A DNA stretch of 64,000 nt from Salminus brasiliensis (Eukaryota > Chordata > Actinopteri > Characiformes > Bryconidae). Position numbers and translations under genes: made by a program. Location of the stretch: contig NC_132878.1 of assembly GCF_030463535.1 (NCBI RefSeq), positions 95,949,873 to 96,013,872 on the forward strand. Direction: 5' to 3'. The notes beneath the pieces were generated by a model. The model worked only from the letters and a program-made list of their open reading frames with translations, did not search any database and was not told the origin of the DNA. Each line of letters starts with the position of its first letter. Position 1 is the stretch's first letter. Shown one piece after another: positions 13,439-24,119 of the stretch.

Positions 13439-16400
13439 ACACTGCCACACAGTGTGTTTGTATGGTTTATGTAAATGCAGACTGTACTGTGGCTTTGAGG
13501 AAGACAGTAAGTATGCTGGAGAGGATTGGCTGTATTTTAGGCGCCTGCATTAAAGCCTGATTGGCTCTTTTGCCTTCTGACCTCAGGCCTGTCCAAGACT
13601 GGCAGCAGAACTCATCACCAGAGGAAAAGCTGCTTAACAAGGATTTGACTATGCAGTCTCACATTCACTCATTCAAGTATAGGCCTGGAACACACGCTGG
13701 CTAAGTGTGTGTCGAGGTGTGTATGAGAGTGTGTGTGTGTGAGCATCCCGGTCGGTTTCCATCTGCCTTCACAGACCACCAGACACGGCACATTCGTTCA
13801 GATGAAGGTTTCTGATACTAAATAAAATACTAAAATCAGCAGAAAAAAGCTAACACTGCTAACATGAGATATGCTATGTGGACAAAAGTATTGGGACACT
13901 TGCTTATTTATTGTTTTTCTTCTGATTAGTATTAAAAAGAGTTGATCCTGCTGAATCCCGTTGGAGTAGCTGCCTGTACTGTCCAGAGAAGAAGAAGGCT
14001 TTCTACTGGAATTTGGAGGAGGAGCATTGCTGTGAGGATTTGATTGATTGCATTTAGCGACAAGAGCGTTAATGAGGTCAGGATGTTGGACGATGATCAC
14101 CACCTTACCCCATCTCATCATCCACAACTCCCCCCAACTCATCCCAAAAGTACTGGATGGAGCTCCATCACCATCATTCCAGAGAACACAGTTCTTACAC
14201 TGCTCCACAGCTCCTCAATGCTGGGGGGCTTTATACCCCTCTAGCCCCTCTGTGTATGCAATGGGTGCAACGTAACATAGCTAAAAGTAACATTTATTAG
14301 ATGAGGTGTCCACAAACATTTGGACATATTGAGTACTAAGCATCTACAAATTTGTATTAGAGCTCCGGGCTATTCACGACAGGGTTGTGGGTTCGACCGC
14401 CACTGTCGGGCTCTTGAACAAGGCCCTTCCCCCTCTCTGCTCCCCGGGTCCTGCAGCAATGGCTGCCCACCAACCAGCCGGACCAGAACCTGACCAGCCC
14501 AATCCGAGCCCTGAAAGAGGATTTCCCTCCCCTTTGCCTGTGATCATCAGAAACCTCACTGTGACTTAAAGGGCAAGGGTGCTTGGCATGCAAACCACCA
14601 TCTTTGTGGGGGGAGTTATGAGTAGAGGTCTCTAATTGGGCTCTAAATGTCACCAGCTGGTGATATGGGAGAGCAGTGAAGTCCCAGGGGTGGCATTTCC
14701 GCTCAGTCTTACCAGCTGTGATCTCGGCGGTCGGAGAGAAGACCACAAAAAGTGAACGGTAGCTGAAATGGAATACCTCTTGCAGAAATGCTAAGGTTAT
14801 GAATAATAAATGCAAGGCAGTGAGGCTGACTGTGGATTACAGTAGCCTTAGAAACCAAGAGGATGCATCAAATCAATAGCTGTCCATTAAATAAACAATT
14901 TATTAAGTGTTTTGTAAACAAATAAATGAATGAATACCCATCGTGCTTCAAGTCAGCAAATGTTCTTATTGTCCTGAATGGCAATAACGGTTTAAGCTGG
15001 TCTTTGATGGGCAAGGTGGTTGAAAAGCTGGCCATCCTAGGCCACATCCTAAGCCAGCTGGATAAACTGGTTGACCATCCTAGCTTCATTTAACACACGA
15101 TGGTCAATCAAGCTGGTCATACTGGTCTTTACTAGTCTGGTAAAGCAGGTCACACTGGTGGTCGACTACCATGGTCATGATGGTCGGCGATGATCAGCTT
15201 TGGTAAACTTTGGTACATTCACTGGTTGAGTAGCTTGGTCAGGTCGGTCAAGCTGGTAGACCAGGGCGAAAAGGGGCCCAGTTAACCAGCCACGCTCTTG
15301 ACCAGTATGGCGTATGTGTTGAAGACTGGCCGGTTTATCAGCAACATGACCAAGCTGGTCATACTGGGGAACCAACGTGATCATGCTTGTTATGCTAATT
15401 AACCAGCTTGGCCATGCTGGTCAACCTGTCAGCTCATCAGTATGCACTATACTGGTAAGCTGACTGGCTCAGCCTGTCAACCAGTTAGTTCCTGAGCAGC
15501 ATAGCATGTGTTTTCACTGGAGTTTGAGCAACTTGACCAAGCTGGTCATACTGGTTGAGATGTTTGGTCCAGAGGGGTATAAAGCCCCCCAGCAGCATTG
15601 AGGAGCTGTGGAGCAGTGGAAAAACTGCTGTGTTCTCTGGAATGATGGATGGTGGAGCTCCATCCAGTACTTTTGGGATGAGTAGGTGGGGGAGTTGGTG
15701 ATGCTCCTGTCGCTGAATGCAATCAATCAAATCCTCACAGCAATGCTCCTCCAAAGCCTTCTTCTTCTCTGGACAGGAGACAAATTTTCCAACAAAAGCA
15801 GGATCAACTCTTGATTTAGAAACACACTATGAAATGAGCAGGTGTCCCAATACTTTTTTGATCACAGGACATTAAAAGACCAGAGAGCAGAGCTTCACTC
15901 ACCCACACCGCTGAGGACGCTGCCTGGCCTTTACCTGCGGGAAGAAGAAGAGCAGGACTGTCAGAACTGCAAGACAAAGCACATCACTGCACTCAGCACA
16001 CAGCCGTTACGCAAGTGGCAAAACCGCCTGTGCTGCCGTTGCCCCTCTACGCAGAAGACGGACAGCTCTGAGCTGTGAGCTTCAGGTTGAGGCGGTACTG
16101 AGGTCTGCTGTGACACCTAGACATCACTCTTCATGACTCACTGTTGGCCTCAAGCTACATTATGTGAGAACTGGTATTTTTGTTATTGGGCTCCCCCTAC
16201 AGCCGGGGAGTGTAATTCACTTTCACTTTCACCCCACCGCAGTTAATACAAATCATGCTGGATAACTAGCTGTAGTGCATTTCTGGACAAGCTGAGAGCT
16301 CCAGAAGCTTGATCTGAGGGTAAAGAAGCATGTGGGCTGAGGCAGTAGAGTAACACTACAGGATGCTACACTAATATGACTCTATGGGTTACGCTGCTGC

Positions 16401-19400
16401 ACTATGGAGCTTTGGTGGTGGAGCTGCAGGAGAAGAACCTCTCTCCAGAACCGCTGTGTAACGCTGCAGAACCCATGGAGTCATATTAGTGTAAAATCCT
16501 GTAGTGTTACTCTACCGCTTCACCCCACTGCAGTTAATACAAATCATGCTGGACAACTAGCTGTACACGTGTATTTATGGACAAGCTGAGAGCTCCAGAA
16601 GCTTGATCTGAAGGTAGAGGAGCTGAGAGGGCTGAGGCGGTAGAGCAATACTACAGGATTTTACACTAATATCCCATAGAGTCATATTAGTGTAGAATCC
16701 TGTAGTGTTACTCTACCACCTCAGTACACATGCCGCTCTACCCTCAGATCAAGCTTCTGGAGCGCTCAGCTTGTCCAGAAATGCATGTGTACAGCTAGTT
16801 GTCCAGCATGATTTGTATTTGTAGAACCGTACTAGTGGAATAGTGGAACTCGTAGGTGTTGTTATATAGAGCCATTTTTCTAGTAAAAATATTTTTTAAA
16901 GTTCTTCATCATGGAGAAGAATCATTTAACAAGGCAAAAAAAAATATTTAAGCATTTCTGTGGTTCTCAGTTCTCATGAGAACCCTTAAAGAACCTATTT
17001 TTCTTACAAAGAAGCTTCTAAAGATGCCGCCTGATACCCTGATACTACTGTCTGATCATTTTGAGAAGATTACAGCTCTAAAACATTGTTCAAATCCACG
17101 AAGGGATACATGCAGGGTGTTGTGCCACAATATAGCTTTAACTTTATTAACTTTATTAACTTTATTATTTTTTAAATTTTATTTTAACTTAATTTTTTCA
17201 GATTTCCTTACTATCAGATTTCCTTACCATCGCCAACACTCCATCTAAAACTACTGCATGACTTTGCTTACCAATCACAGCCAATAAATGATGACTAAAG
17301 GAGCCGTTATTGACGCACTGGTCATTGAAGAAGCAGTTGATGTTCATTCTTATATAAACTGTAAACTGCATGTAAACACAATGGGCAATGCCGAGGTCAG
17401 CAACAAAAAAAAAACGCCTGACGTCATGTTCACAGACTGGACAGACCTAAAACTACCTCACAATGGCTTCAAATGGTCTACTCAAAGTCTCTTGTTAAAT
17501 GAACCCTATAATAACCCCAACAATAACCCTACTGAAACGCAGTGAAAGGACCTGGAATGTGTTAATGCTCCAAGACCTCCATGGCTTTGTGAAACTCTGG
17601 AGGTGGGAGGTGTAACCAGCTATTGAAAGGAAGGTATTTTGTGCTGCCCTGGTTTTAGAGTCTTTCCTGCTCTAACACACCTGCGTCATCTCTAGTTCAT
17701 CAGCTGAGGAATGAGTCAGAGTAGAGAGGCCGTCTTGTGGACCTCCTAGACTCACTGCTGGTCCTGACGAAGAATAGCAAGGAGCTGTTTTTGCAGCAGT
17801 TCGCTGCTTAGCCCACCATCCAGATTCCTCAGTAGGGTCACCTTCATAGAAATCTGCAGGAGATCTTTCCTCACCTCCTGCCCAAGGTCCAAATCACACC
17901 ACTTCCTCCGTTAAACATGATGGTGGGAGTGTTCTGAAATCTGCAGATGTTTCCACACCTCCTGTCCAAGGTCCAAATCACACCACTTCATCTGTTAAAC
18001 ATGGTGGTGGGAGTGTTCCTAAATCTGCATCTGAGATCTTTCCTCACCTCCTGCCCAAGATTTGAGTTTTTTACCACCTGATCTGTTAAACATGCTGGTG
18101 GGAGTGTTCTGAAATCTGCATGAGATCTTTCCTCTCCTCCTGTCCAAGATCTGAATCACACCACCTCATCTATTAAACATGGCGGTGGGAGTGTTCTGAA
18201 ATCTGCATGAGATCTTTCCTCTCCTCCTGTCCAAGATCTGAATCACACCACCTCATCTATTAAACATTGTGGTGGGAGTGTTCCTAACTCTGCATCTGCA
18301 GATGTTTCCACACCTCCTGCCCAAGATCCAAATCACACCACCTCATCTGTTAAACATAGTGGTGGGAGTGTTCCTAACTCTGCATCTGAGGTCTTGCCTT
18401 ACCTACTGCCCAAGATTTGAATCACACCACCTCATCCGTTAAACATGGCGGTGGGAGTGTTCTGAAATCTGCAGATGTTTCCACACCTCCTGTCCAAGGT
18501 CCAAATCACACCACATAATCTGTTAAACATGGTGGTGGGGGTGTTATTAAATATGCATCTGAGATCTTTCCTCAGCTCCTGCTCAAGGTCCAAATCTTAC
18601 CGCCTCATCTGTTAACCATGGTGGTGAGAGTGTTCTGAAATCTGCAGAAGATCTTTCCCTCACTTCCCGTCCAAGGTCCAAATCACTCCGCATTATCTGT
18701 TAAACATGGTGGTGGGAGTGTTCCTAAATCTGTATCTGAGATCTTTCCTCACCTCCTGTCCAAGGTCCAAATCTTACCACCTCATCTGTTAAACATGGTG
18801 GTGAGAGTGTTCTGAAATCTGCAGAAGATCTTTCCCTCACTTCCCGTCCAAGGTCCAAATCACACCGCATTATCTGTTAAACATGGTGGTGGGAGTGTCC
18901 TAAATCTGCATCTGAGATCTTTCCTCACCTCCTGTCCAAGGTCCAAATCTTACCACCTCATCTGTTAAACATGGTGGTGGGAGTATTCTGAGACCTGTGG
19001 GGAGATTTTTCCACACCTCCAAAGTTATAAACTTATAAATCTTCATTCAATTCTGCAAGTCTGCATTTAATAATATTGAGGTCTGGACTCTGGGGTGGTC
19101 AGTCCGCCCTTTTGGCGCTAACTTTGTAGCTATAAGGAAATTTCAATCCCAGTTTGACAGATCAGATTCAGTGTAGTCTGGCTAATTTCTGAGGCTTAAA
19201 TAATAATAATAATAATAATAATAATAAAGCCTCTGATCAAGGAAACATCAATGGCACATCAATACTGGACACACCCAACCATGTCAGGTTACAGTTGGTG
19301 AGGTCACTTCAGGCATGAAATTAGCCCAGAAAATGCTCATACTGCACAGTGCACACACATGCCTAACTCACCAGGCTTACGGTGTTTCACTCACTGCTTT

Positions 19401-21372
19401 ACATCTAATTATACTGTCTTCCTGGATGTCTGGATGTCTTCTCAAATCCAGCACACCTACAGTGGTGTCCCAAATCTAAATGTGAGATGGCAGTGGCTGG
19501 CTCTGTTCCAGCACTTTCCAGTGTTCCTTCTTTAAAACAACTGAGCTGTAACATGAGCTGCCTATAATCAAAGCTCATCACTTAAGATAATAATCTAAAA
19601 GTAGGCCATCATACCGAAACTACTCACACACTCTCCTACCCCACAGGAAGAAACACAGAGCAGAGCTCTGTGAAAGAGTGTGTGTGCTGTTTCAGGATAG
19701 ATCTGTGAGAGGATTGGATTTATTCTTTTTCACACTAATTTTCAGCTACCCCCCCCCAAACCATTTCAGTCTACACACATCCATAAATAGCCAAACCATC
19801 CATACATACCCATAACCATCCATACACACATACTTATACCCATAACCATCCATACATAACCGTAACCATCCATATATAACCCATACCATTTTTACATGCC
19901 CATACTCATCCATTCATAGCCATACCATTTAAACATACCCTAACCCATCCATACATACACATCCATACATATCCTAACCCATCCATACACACCCTGACCC
20001 ATACCCATCTATATATAAGCATACTATCCATACATAGCCATCCTCATCTATACATACCCTCACCCATCCATACATATTTACCCATACCCATTCATACATA
20101 CCCTCACCCATCCATAGCCATACCATCCATACCCTGACCCATCCATACATACCCATACCCATCCACACATAAGCATACCATCCATACATTCCCATGCTCA
20201 TCTATACATACCCTCACCCATCCATACATACCCTAACCCATCCATACATACCCATACCATTTATACATAGCCATACCATCCATACATACCCATGCCCATC
20301 CATACCCATTCTCATCTAGACATAGCCATACCATTCATACATATCCATCTATACATATCCATACATACCCATTCTCATCTATACATACCCTCACCCATCC
20401 ATACATACCCATACCCATCCATACATAAGCATACCATCCATACATAGCCATCCTCATCTATACATACCCTAACCCATCCATACATCCCCTTACCCATCCA
20501 TACATACCCATCCATACATATCCATACATACCCATCCATACATACCCATCCATACATACCCATACTCATCCATACATACCCATCCATACATACCCTCACC
20601 CATCCTAAACACAGCACAGATCGCCTCTCTGCCCCTGTTTAGATTTAAGGTCTTCAGAACTACACATTCGGCTACACACCATTACCGCGTGATCCCACCA
20701 GTGTGACAAACACAAAAGACCACCCAGTGTCCTGCAGGGCTGTGTGGTCACTGCAGGGGATAAGAAACAGCCCCGTCTCACATACTGCCTGTGTGTGTTT
20801 ACGTTGCCAGCTCATCACAATTAGCATACTGCACTCCTTCTCGCTCGCGACTGCAGGCCTGACTGCACCGGGTTATATAAGCATCAATTCCTTCACCAGG
20901 CTCGAGATGCAGCTGGTGATGGGCTCGCCACGAGCACGGTGCTGAATGCATAAACACATGCATGCATGCATGCACGCACGTGCTGGTGTATGCAATCTGC
21001 AATGGACGCACTGATCTTGCTGCACCTTGTTACTGACATTAGATTAGACTGGTCTCGGTGTTTACCTGCAGGCTGCAGCCGGACTGTGCCGTTTTTGTGG
21101 ATCCTCACGTCCTCCGGACCCTCGATGACCACACGGTGGTCCAGCACAGCGCGTCCGGCGCAGCTGCGCCTCAGCCCCGGGCCGCCCCCCTCCGCTAAAG
21201 TCCGGCAGCATTGGTAGCACACAGCCCAGGCCTGCTCCTCGTTTATAGGCTGGTTATAGAGCGTTAGAATCTCCTGCAGAGTCAGCTCCTCTTCCTCCTC
21301 TCCTTCCTCCTCCTCCTCCTCCTCCTCCGCTTCTTCCCGCACCCTGGCCTCCATCAGCTCGCGCTCAGACAT
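378..21372 (-). CDS. spire1: spire1-like actin nucleation factor, N-terminal part (gene runs off the window start)
   Basis: Split gene on the minus strand; coding exons 21372-21066, 7169-6936, 1616-1491 and 452-378 are recognised here. The product starts with an acidic Glu-rich run (about residues 14-29) followed by the KIND domain (from about residue 30, with [19 protein letters not shown] and later [20 protein letters not shown]). Next come [20 protein letters not shown] and a segment ending ELQNADW, both matching the region between KIND and the WH2 repeats in SPIRE1. The wording is much closer to SPIRE1 than to SPIRE2. In the family, KIND binds the formin FMN1/2 tail and the WH2 repeats nucleate actin on Rab11-type vesicles; the WH2, Spire-box and FYVE-like parts lie beyond base 1. 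Exon 1 ends in phase 1 and exon 2 starts in phase 0, so a short exon (length 2 mod 3) covering the usual GYSQCMET-like segment should lie between them; I did not find it. Introns are long and filled with repeats. Identity is clear; the a/b paralogue assignment is not possible here. Confidence 0.9.
451..797. repeat. minisatellite, about 28-bp unit, overlapping the spire1 exon 4 acceptor
   Basis: About 12 degenerate copies of a unit with core TTCTGACCAATCACAGGTGA. The copy at 451-468 includes the minus-strand splice acceptor of spire1 exon 4. Each unit also carries a CCAAT pentamer. Confidence 0.9.
1030..1410. repeat. interspersed repeat, copy 1 (second copy at 60170-60450)
   Basis: Shares long matches such as ACTGACCACTGCATACC, CCTGCCTGATGTTCTGGAGA and TTTTAATGTT(A/C)TGGCT with 60170-60450. 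No open reading frame of interest; probably a nonautonomous DNA element. Confidence 0.65.
1491..1616 (-). CDS. spire1: spire1 coding exon after KIND
   Basis: 42 codons, phase 0 at both ends. A good acceptor (TTTTTTCTCTAG) precedes [20 protein letters not shown], and the donor GTGAGATA follows ...DKIRSAKE. It aligns in register with the SPIRE1 segment directly downstream of KIND. Confidence 0.93.
1686..2580. repeat. minisatellite, about 60-67 bp unit, array 1
   Basis: About 14 copies with shared landmarks ACACAGCGCATCCAACAAGA, AAAGCCT and CACTCGCGCTCATTCAGG. It starts about 70 bp upstream of the spire1 exon 1616-1491 acceptor. The unit is related to the larger array at 3232. Confidence 0.95.
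2581..3231. other. unique intronic spacer between two related arrays
   Basis: I see no exon, RNA gene or recognisable element here. It separates two arrays of the same repeat family, so it either was inserted into one array or separated two independent expansions. Confidence 0.5.
3232..5436. repeat. minisatellite, 67-bp unit, about 33 copies
   Basis: Very regular 67-bp units with GAACGAAAGCCTTGTTCGTG, TTTTATACTCTCGCGCTC and ATTCAGGAAAAAC. Variants at a few positions (TTGTTCG/TTTTTCG, CATTTAGG/CATTCAGG/CTTTCAG) recur in blocks. Long plus-strand reading frames of up to 216 codons are by-products of a unit with few stops in any frame. Confidence 0.97.
5437..6229. other. spire1 intron, no feature recognised
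   Basis: AT-rich then mixed sequence with no supported exon. Short reading frames here show no family resemblance. Confidence 0.4.
6230..6830. repeat. interspersed repeat, long copy
   Basis: Shares ACCATCTGTGTGATGATCCT and CTGATCCACTGCAGCCTCAG with 26170-26470. Ends CCTAATAAAGTG, an end I recall from a common fish repeat. A 108-codon frame inside is judged noncoding. Confidence 0.6.
6936..7169 (-). CDS. spire1: spire1 coding exon, second half of KIND
   Basis: 78 codons, phase 0 at both ends. The acceptor TTCAACAG precedes [20 protein letters not shown]; the donor GTACTG follows ...YRDVLK. It contains a run of seven Glu codons (EEEEEEE) where human SPIRE1 also has an acidic stretch. The acceptor is preceded by a TG dinucleotide run rather than a classical pyrimidine tract. 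Confidence 0.92.
7296..7782. mobile_element. inverted-repeat MITE, family A, copy 1
   Basis: Left end TACACCACATGGACAAAAGT with TATTGGGACACC; right end ACATTTGGACATGTCGTGTA. These are imperfect terminal inverted repeats beginning at TA. No transposase is encoded. Probably a nonautonomous Tc1/mariner-type element, inferred from the ends only. Confidence 0.75.
8390..9190. repeat. minisatellite, 21-bp unit
   Basis: About 30 clear copies of ATTCATAGTGGATACTGAATA (20 of the 21 bases: ATTCATAGTGGATACTGAAT). Because 21 is divisible by three, a 241-codon minus-strand frame results (MNYSVST repeats); I treat it as noncoding. In a spire1 intron. Confidence 0.95.
9597..9927. mobile_element. MITE family A, copy 2 (internally deleted, reverse)
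   Basis: Begins TACACAGTATGTCCAAATG and ends CAATACTTTTGTCCATATAG, so it is in reverse orientation to copy 1 and lacks the middle segment. Confidence 0.75.
9928..11105. other. spire1 intron, no feature recognised
   Basis: Mixed-composition sequence; I see no exon, RNA gene or repeat array. Confidence 0.4.
11110..12230. repeat. degenerate TACTGTACTG array, about 1.1 kb
   Basis: Dense TACTGTACTGTACTT and ATTTACTGTACTGCAGGTCA motifs in variable order. Later copies settle into a 45- to 55-bp unit. TACTGTA-type words are partly self-complementary (GTAC), so each strand can fold on itself. Confidence 0.9.
12272..12330. repeat. (ATAAT)n microsatellite
   Basis: ATAATATAATATAATATAAT repeated, followed by diverged units. 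Confidence 0.9.
12820..12900. mobile_element. Tc1-like terminal fragment
   Basis: CACAATTATTGGCACCCCTG resembles the terminal repeat of a Tc1-type element; only one end is visible. Confidence 0.4.
12935..13100. repeat. CAGCATGACCATCATGACC repeat, block 1
   Basis: Several degenerate copies of GCTGGTCAACCAGCATGACC. The same motif family returns at 14995-15560 and 37545-37925. Confidence 0.8.
13375..13435. repeat. (CA)/(TA)/(TG) compound microsatellite
   Basis: CACACACA, then ATATATATAT, then about 18 GT units. The order CA-TA-TG makes a self-complementary hairpin. Confidence 0.9.
13871..14335. mobile_element. MITE family A, copy 3
   Basis: GTGGACAAAAGTATTGGGAC at the left, CAAACATTTGGACATATTGA at the right, with the internal CATCATTCCAGAGAACACAG and TTTATACCCCTCTAGCCC segments seen in other copies. 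Confidence 0.75.
14356..14480 (+). repeat. tRNA-derived SINE fragment
   Basis: Box-B-like GGTTCGACCGCC, followed by the SINE body CTGCTCCCCGGGTCCTGCAG and AATGGCTGCCCACC, shared with 27214-27435. Confidence 0.65.
14481..14994. other. spire1 intron, no feature recognised
   Basis: No exon or known repeat is visible. The 152-codon minus-strand frame overlapping it has no domain I recognise. Confidence 0.35.
14995..15565. repeat. CTGGTCATGCTGGT repeat, block 2
   Basis: Loose, degenerate repetition of AAGCTGGTCATACTGG and CTGGTTGACCA. The motif is near-palindromic, so units occur in both orientations. Confidence 0.75.
15568..15864. mobile_element. MITE family A, copy 4 (5'-truncated, reverse)
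   Basis: Starts inside the element at AGAGGGGTATAAAGCCCCCC and ends GTGTCCCAATACTTTT. The truncation joins the CTGGTCATGCTGGT satellite-like repeat. Confidence 0.65.
16232..16830. mobile_element. nested foldback element with long inverted repeats
   Basis: The segment beginning GCAGTTAATACAAATCATGC occurs forward at 16242 and 16530, and its reverse complement ends near 16825. The arm running to about 16660 pairs with 16690-16825 over roughly 130-150 bp. A shorter inverse piece at 16470-16510 mirrors 16348-16388. No coding potential; a foldback-type nonautonomous transposon with one partial duplication. Confidence 0.8.
16840..17010. mobile_element. possible small palindromic element
   Basis: AAGTTCTTCATCATGG and GAACCCTTAAAGAACC segments resemble short fish elements with AGAACC-type ends; a similar piece lies at 42290-42430. 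Confidence 0.35.
17011..17850. other. spire1 intron, no feature recognised
   Basis: Short open frames (85-90 codons) without recognisable domains; no splice-supported exon. Confidence 0.35.
17850..19020. repeat. minisatellite, about 87-bp unit, with a Tc1-transposase-like segment
   Basis: About 13 units, each with TCTGTTAAACATGGTGGTGG and GAGTGTTCTGAAATCTGC. In one frame GTTAAACATGGTGGTGGGAG reads VKHGGGS, like the [11 protein letters not shown] motif of Tc1 transposases. Confidence 0.92.
19199..19227. repeat. (AAT)n microsatellite
   Basis: About nine AAT units. Confidence 0.9.
19770..20608. repeat. CATCCATACATACCCAT array, about 0.8 kb
   Basis: Short degenerate units of ATCCATACATACCCATACCC type, 10-14 bp periodicity, strongly strand-biased (C-rich on plus). 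Minus-strand frames rich in YGWM are by-products. Confidence 0.92.
20609..21065. other. spire1 intron 1, proximal part
   Basis: No exon recognised. A short alternating CATGCATGCATG/CACGCACG run lies at 20955-20982. Confidence 0.4.
21066..21372 (-). CDS. spire1: spire1 coding exon 1 (start codon and first half of KIND)
   Basis: The ATG at 21372-21370 opens a 102-codon stretch plus one base. The donor GTAAAC lies at 21065-21060. It encodes the acidic leader and the start of KIND up to ...[15 protein letters not shown]. This start is chosen because it is the first ATG in frame and the sequence upstream is GC-rich, promoter-like DNA. Confidence 0.9.
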
Positions 21373-21600
21373 CCTCTCATCCTTTCATCCTGTCATCCTC
21401 TCGTGCTGCCCGCGTGGATATCTGTGGTCATTCAGAGCGCTGGATCTGCCCTCCTCTCCTCTCCTCTCCTCACCCGCCGCCCCCCTACTGCCCACCCCGC
21501 AGCGCTGCTCCCAGCAAAACACACCAATCACATGACCGCGCAGCGCAGAGGAGGGCGGGGCTTCAGACACACGAGCGTCACGGCAGTCAGGGCACAGCTC
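21373..21600 (-). promoter_or_regulatory. probable spire1 promoter / 5' UTR
   Basis: GC-rich segment directly upstream of the spire1 ATG. It has repeated CCTCTCCT pyrimidine tracts at 21450-21470, a CCAAT box (CACCAATCAC, about 21523-21532) and a GC box (GGGCGGGGC, about 21553-21561). The transcription start cannot be fixed from sequence alone. Confidence 0.5.
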
Positions 21601-21719
21601 TTAGTATTAATTATTTGTGATATTATCTAGAATAAATAAAATAGAATTAGTATCCAATTTATTATATGATTTGTTATAATAAGCAATTAATTAAACTGAA
21701 ACATCTTATCCACAACCTG

Positions 21720-24033
21720 AGGTACCATAGCAACCACTTAACCACACCATAGTAATCACCTATCATCAACCCATAAGCAACACTTTGGCAACCACCTAGC
21801 AAAATCATAGTAACCGCCTTTCAACTACCTTAGCAACTACATAGCAACCACCTTAAATACCCCAGCAACCATCCAAGTCTCTACCTAGTATGCCACAGCA
21901 ACCACCTAGCAACACTATAGTAACCACCTATCAACTACCTATCAACTCCATAACAGCCACCTTAAATACCCAGGCAAACCATCCAAGTCACCACCTAGTA
22001 TGCCACAGCAACCACCTAGCAACACCATAGTAACCATCTCTAAACTCCATAGCAGCCACCTTAAATACCCAAGCAACCATCCAAGTCACCACCTAGTATG
22101 CCACAGCAACCACCTAGCAACACCATAGTAACCACCTATAAATTCCATAGCAGCCACCTTAAGTACCCCAGCAACCACCCAAGTCACCACCTAGTATGCC
22201 ACAGCAACCACCTAGCAACACCATAGTAACCATCTCTAAACTCCATAGCAGCCACCTTAAATACCCAAGCAACCATCCAAGTCACCACCTAGTATGCCAC
22301 AGCAACCACCTAGCAACACCATAGTGACCACCCACAAACTTCATAGCAGCCACCTTAAATACCTCAGCAACCATCCAAGTCACCACCTAGTATGCCACAG
22401 CAACCACCTAGCAACACCATAGTAACCACCTACAAACTTCATAGCAGCCACCTTAAATACCTCAGCAACCATCCAAGTCACCACCTAGTATGCCACAGCA
22501 ACCACCTAGCAACACCATAGTAACCACCTACAAACTTCATAGCAGCCACCTTAAATACCTCAGCAACCATCCAAGTCACCACCTAGTATGCCACAGCAAC
22601 CACCTAGCAACACCATAGTAACCACCTACAAACTTCATAGCAGCCACCTTAAATACCTCAGCAACCATCCAAGTCACCACCTAGTATGCCACAGCAACCA
22701 CCTAGCAACACCATAGTAACCACCTACAAACTTCATAGCAGCCACCTTAAATACCTCAGCAACCATCCAAGTCACCACCTAGTATGCCACAGCAACCACC
22801 TAGCAACACCATAGTAACCACCTACAAACTTCATAGCAGCCACCTTAAATACCTCAGCAACCATCCAAGTCACCACCTAGTATGCCACAGCAACCACCTA
22901 GCAACACCATAGTAACCACCTACAAACTTCATAGCAGCCACCTTAAATACCTCAGCAACCATCCAAGTCACCACAGCAACCACCTAGCAACACCATAGTA
23001 ACCACCTACAAACTTCATAGCAGCCACCTTAAATACCTCAGCAACCATCCAAGTCACCACCTAGTATGCCACAGCAACCACCTAGCAACACCATAGTAAC
23101 CACCTATAAATTCCATAGCAGCCACCTTAAGTACCCCAGCAACCATCCAAGTCACCACCTAGTATGCCACAGCAACCACCTAGCAACACCATAGTAACCA
23201 TCTCTAAACTCCATAGCAGCCACCTTAAATACCCAAGCAACCATCCAAGTCACCACCTAGTATGCCACAGCAACCACCTAGCAACACCATAGTGACCACC
23301 CACAAACTTCATAGCAGCCACCTTAAATACCTCAGCAACCATCCAAGTCACCACCTAGTATGCCACAGCAACCACCTAGCAACACCATAGTAACCACCTA
23401 CAAACTTCATAGCAGCCACCTTAAATACCTCAGCAACCATCCAAGTCACCACCTAGTATGCCACAGCAACCACCTAGCAACACCATAGTAACCACCTACA
23501 AACTTCATAGCAGCCACCTTAAATACCTCAGCAACCATCCAAGTCACCACCTAGTATGCCACAGCAACCACCTAGCAACACCATAGTAACCACCTACAAA
23601 CTTCATAGCAGCCACCTTAAATACCTCAGCAACCATCCAAGTCACCACCTAGTATGCCACAGCAACCACCTAGCAACACCATAGTAACCACCTACAAACT
23701 TCATAGCAGCCACCTTAAATACCTCAGCAACCATCCAAGTCACCACCTAGTATGCCACAGCAACCACCTAGCAACACCATAGTAACCACCTACAAACTTC
23801 ATAGCAGCCACCTTAAATACCTCAGCAACCATCCAAGTCACCACCTAGTATGCCACAGCAACCACCTAGCAACACCATAGTAACCACCTACAAACTTCAT
23901 AGCAGCCACCTTAAATACCTCAGCAACCATCCAAGTCACCACAGCAACCACCTAGCAACACCATAGTAACCACCTACAAACTTCATAGCAGCCACCTTAA
24001 ATACCTCAGCAACCATCCAAGTCACCACCTAGT
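21720..24033. repeat. minisatellite, 98-bp unit, about 22 copies, between spire1 and cep72
   Basis: Units contain CACCTAGTATGCCACAGCAA, CCACCTAGCAACACCATAGT, ACAAACTTCATAGCAGCCAC and CTTAAATACCTCAGCAACCA. Units near 22975 and 23943 share the same 11-bp deletion. They lie about 968 bp apart, so ten units were duplicated as a block. A diverged single unit lies at 25145-25260. Confidence 0.97.
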
Positions 24034-24119
24034 ATGCAGTTGCAGACACCTTCATCACTACACACCCATCTAAGACACTGGCTTGTGAGGCCGCACGGAA
24101 ACAAGGGGTCAAGGCAGCT

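Noticed and set aside
14357..14815. 152-codon minus-strand frame
   Set aside because: Starts in intron sequence and ends in a SINE; no splice sites fit spire1 phase and no domain is seen.
20893..21065. Extension of spire1 exon 1 past 21066
   Set aside because: The frame is open, but a consensus-like donor at 21065 and loss of family resemblance after ...QPAG show this is intron.
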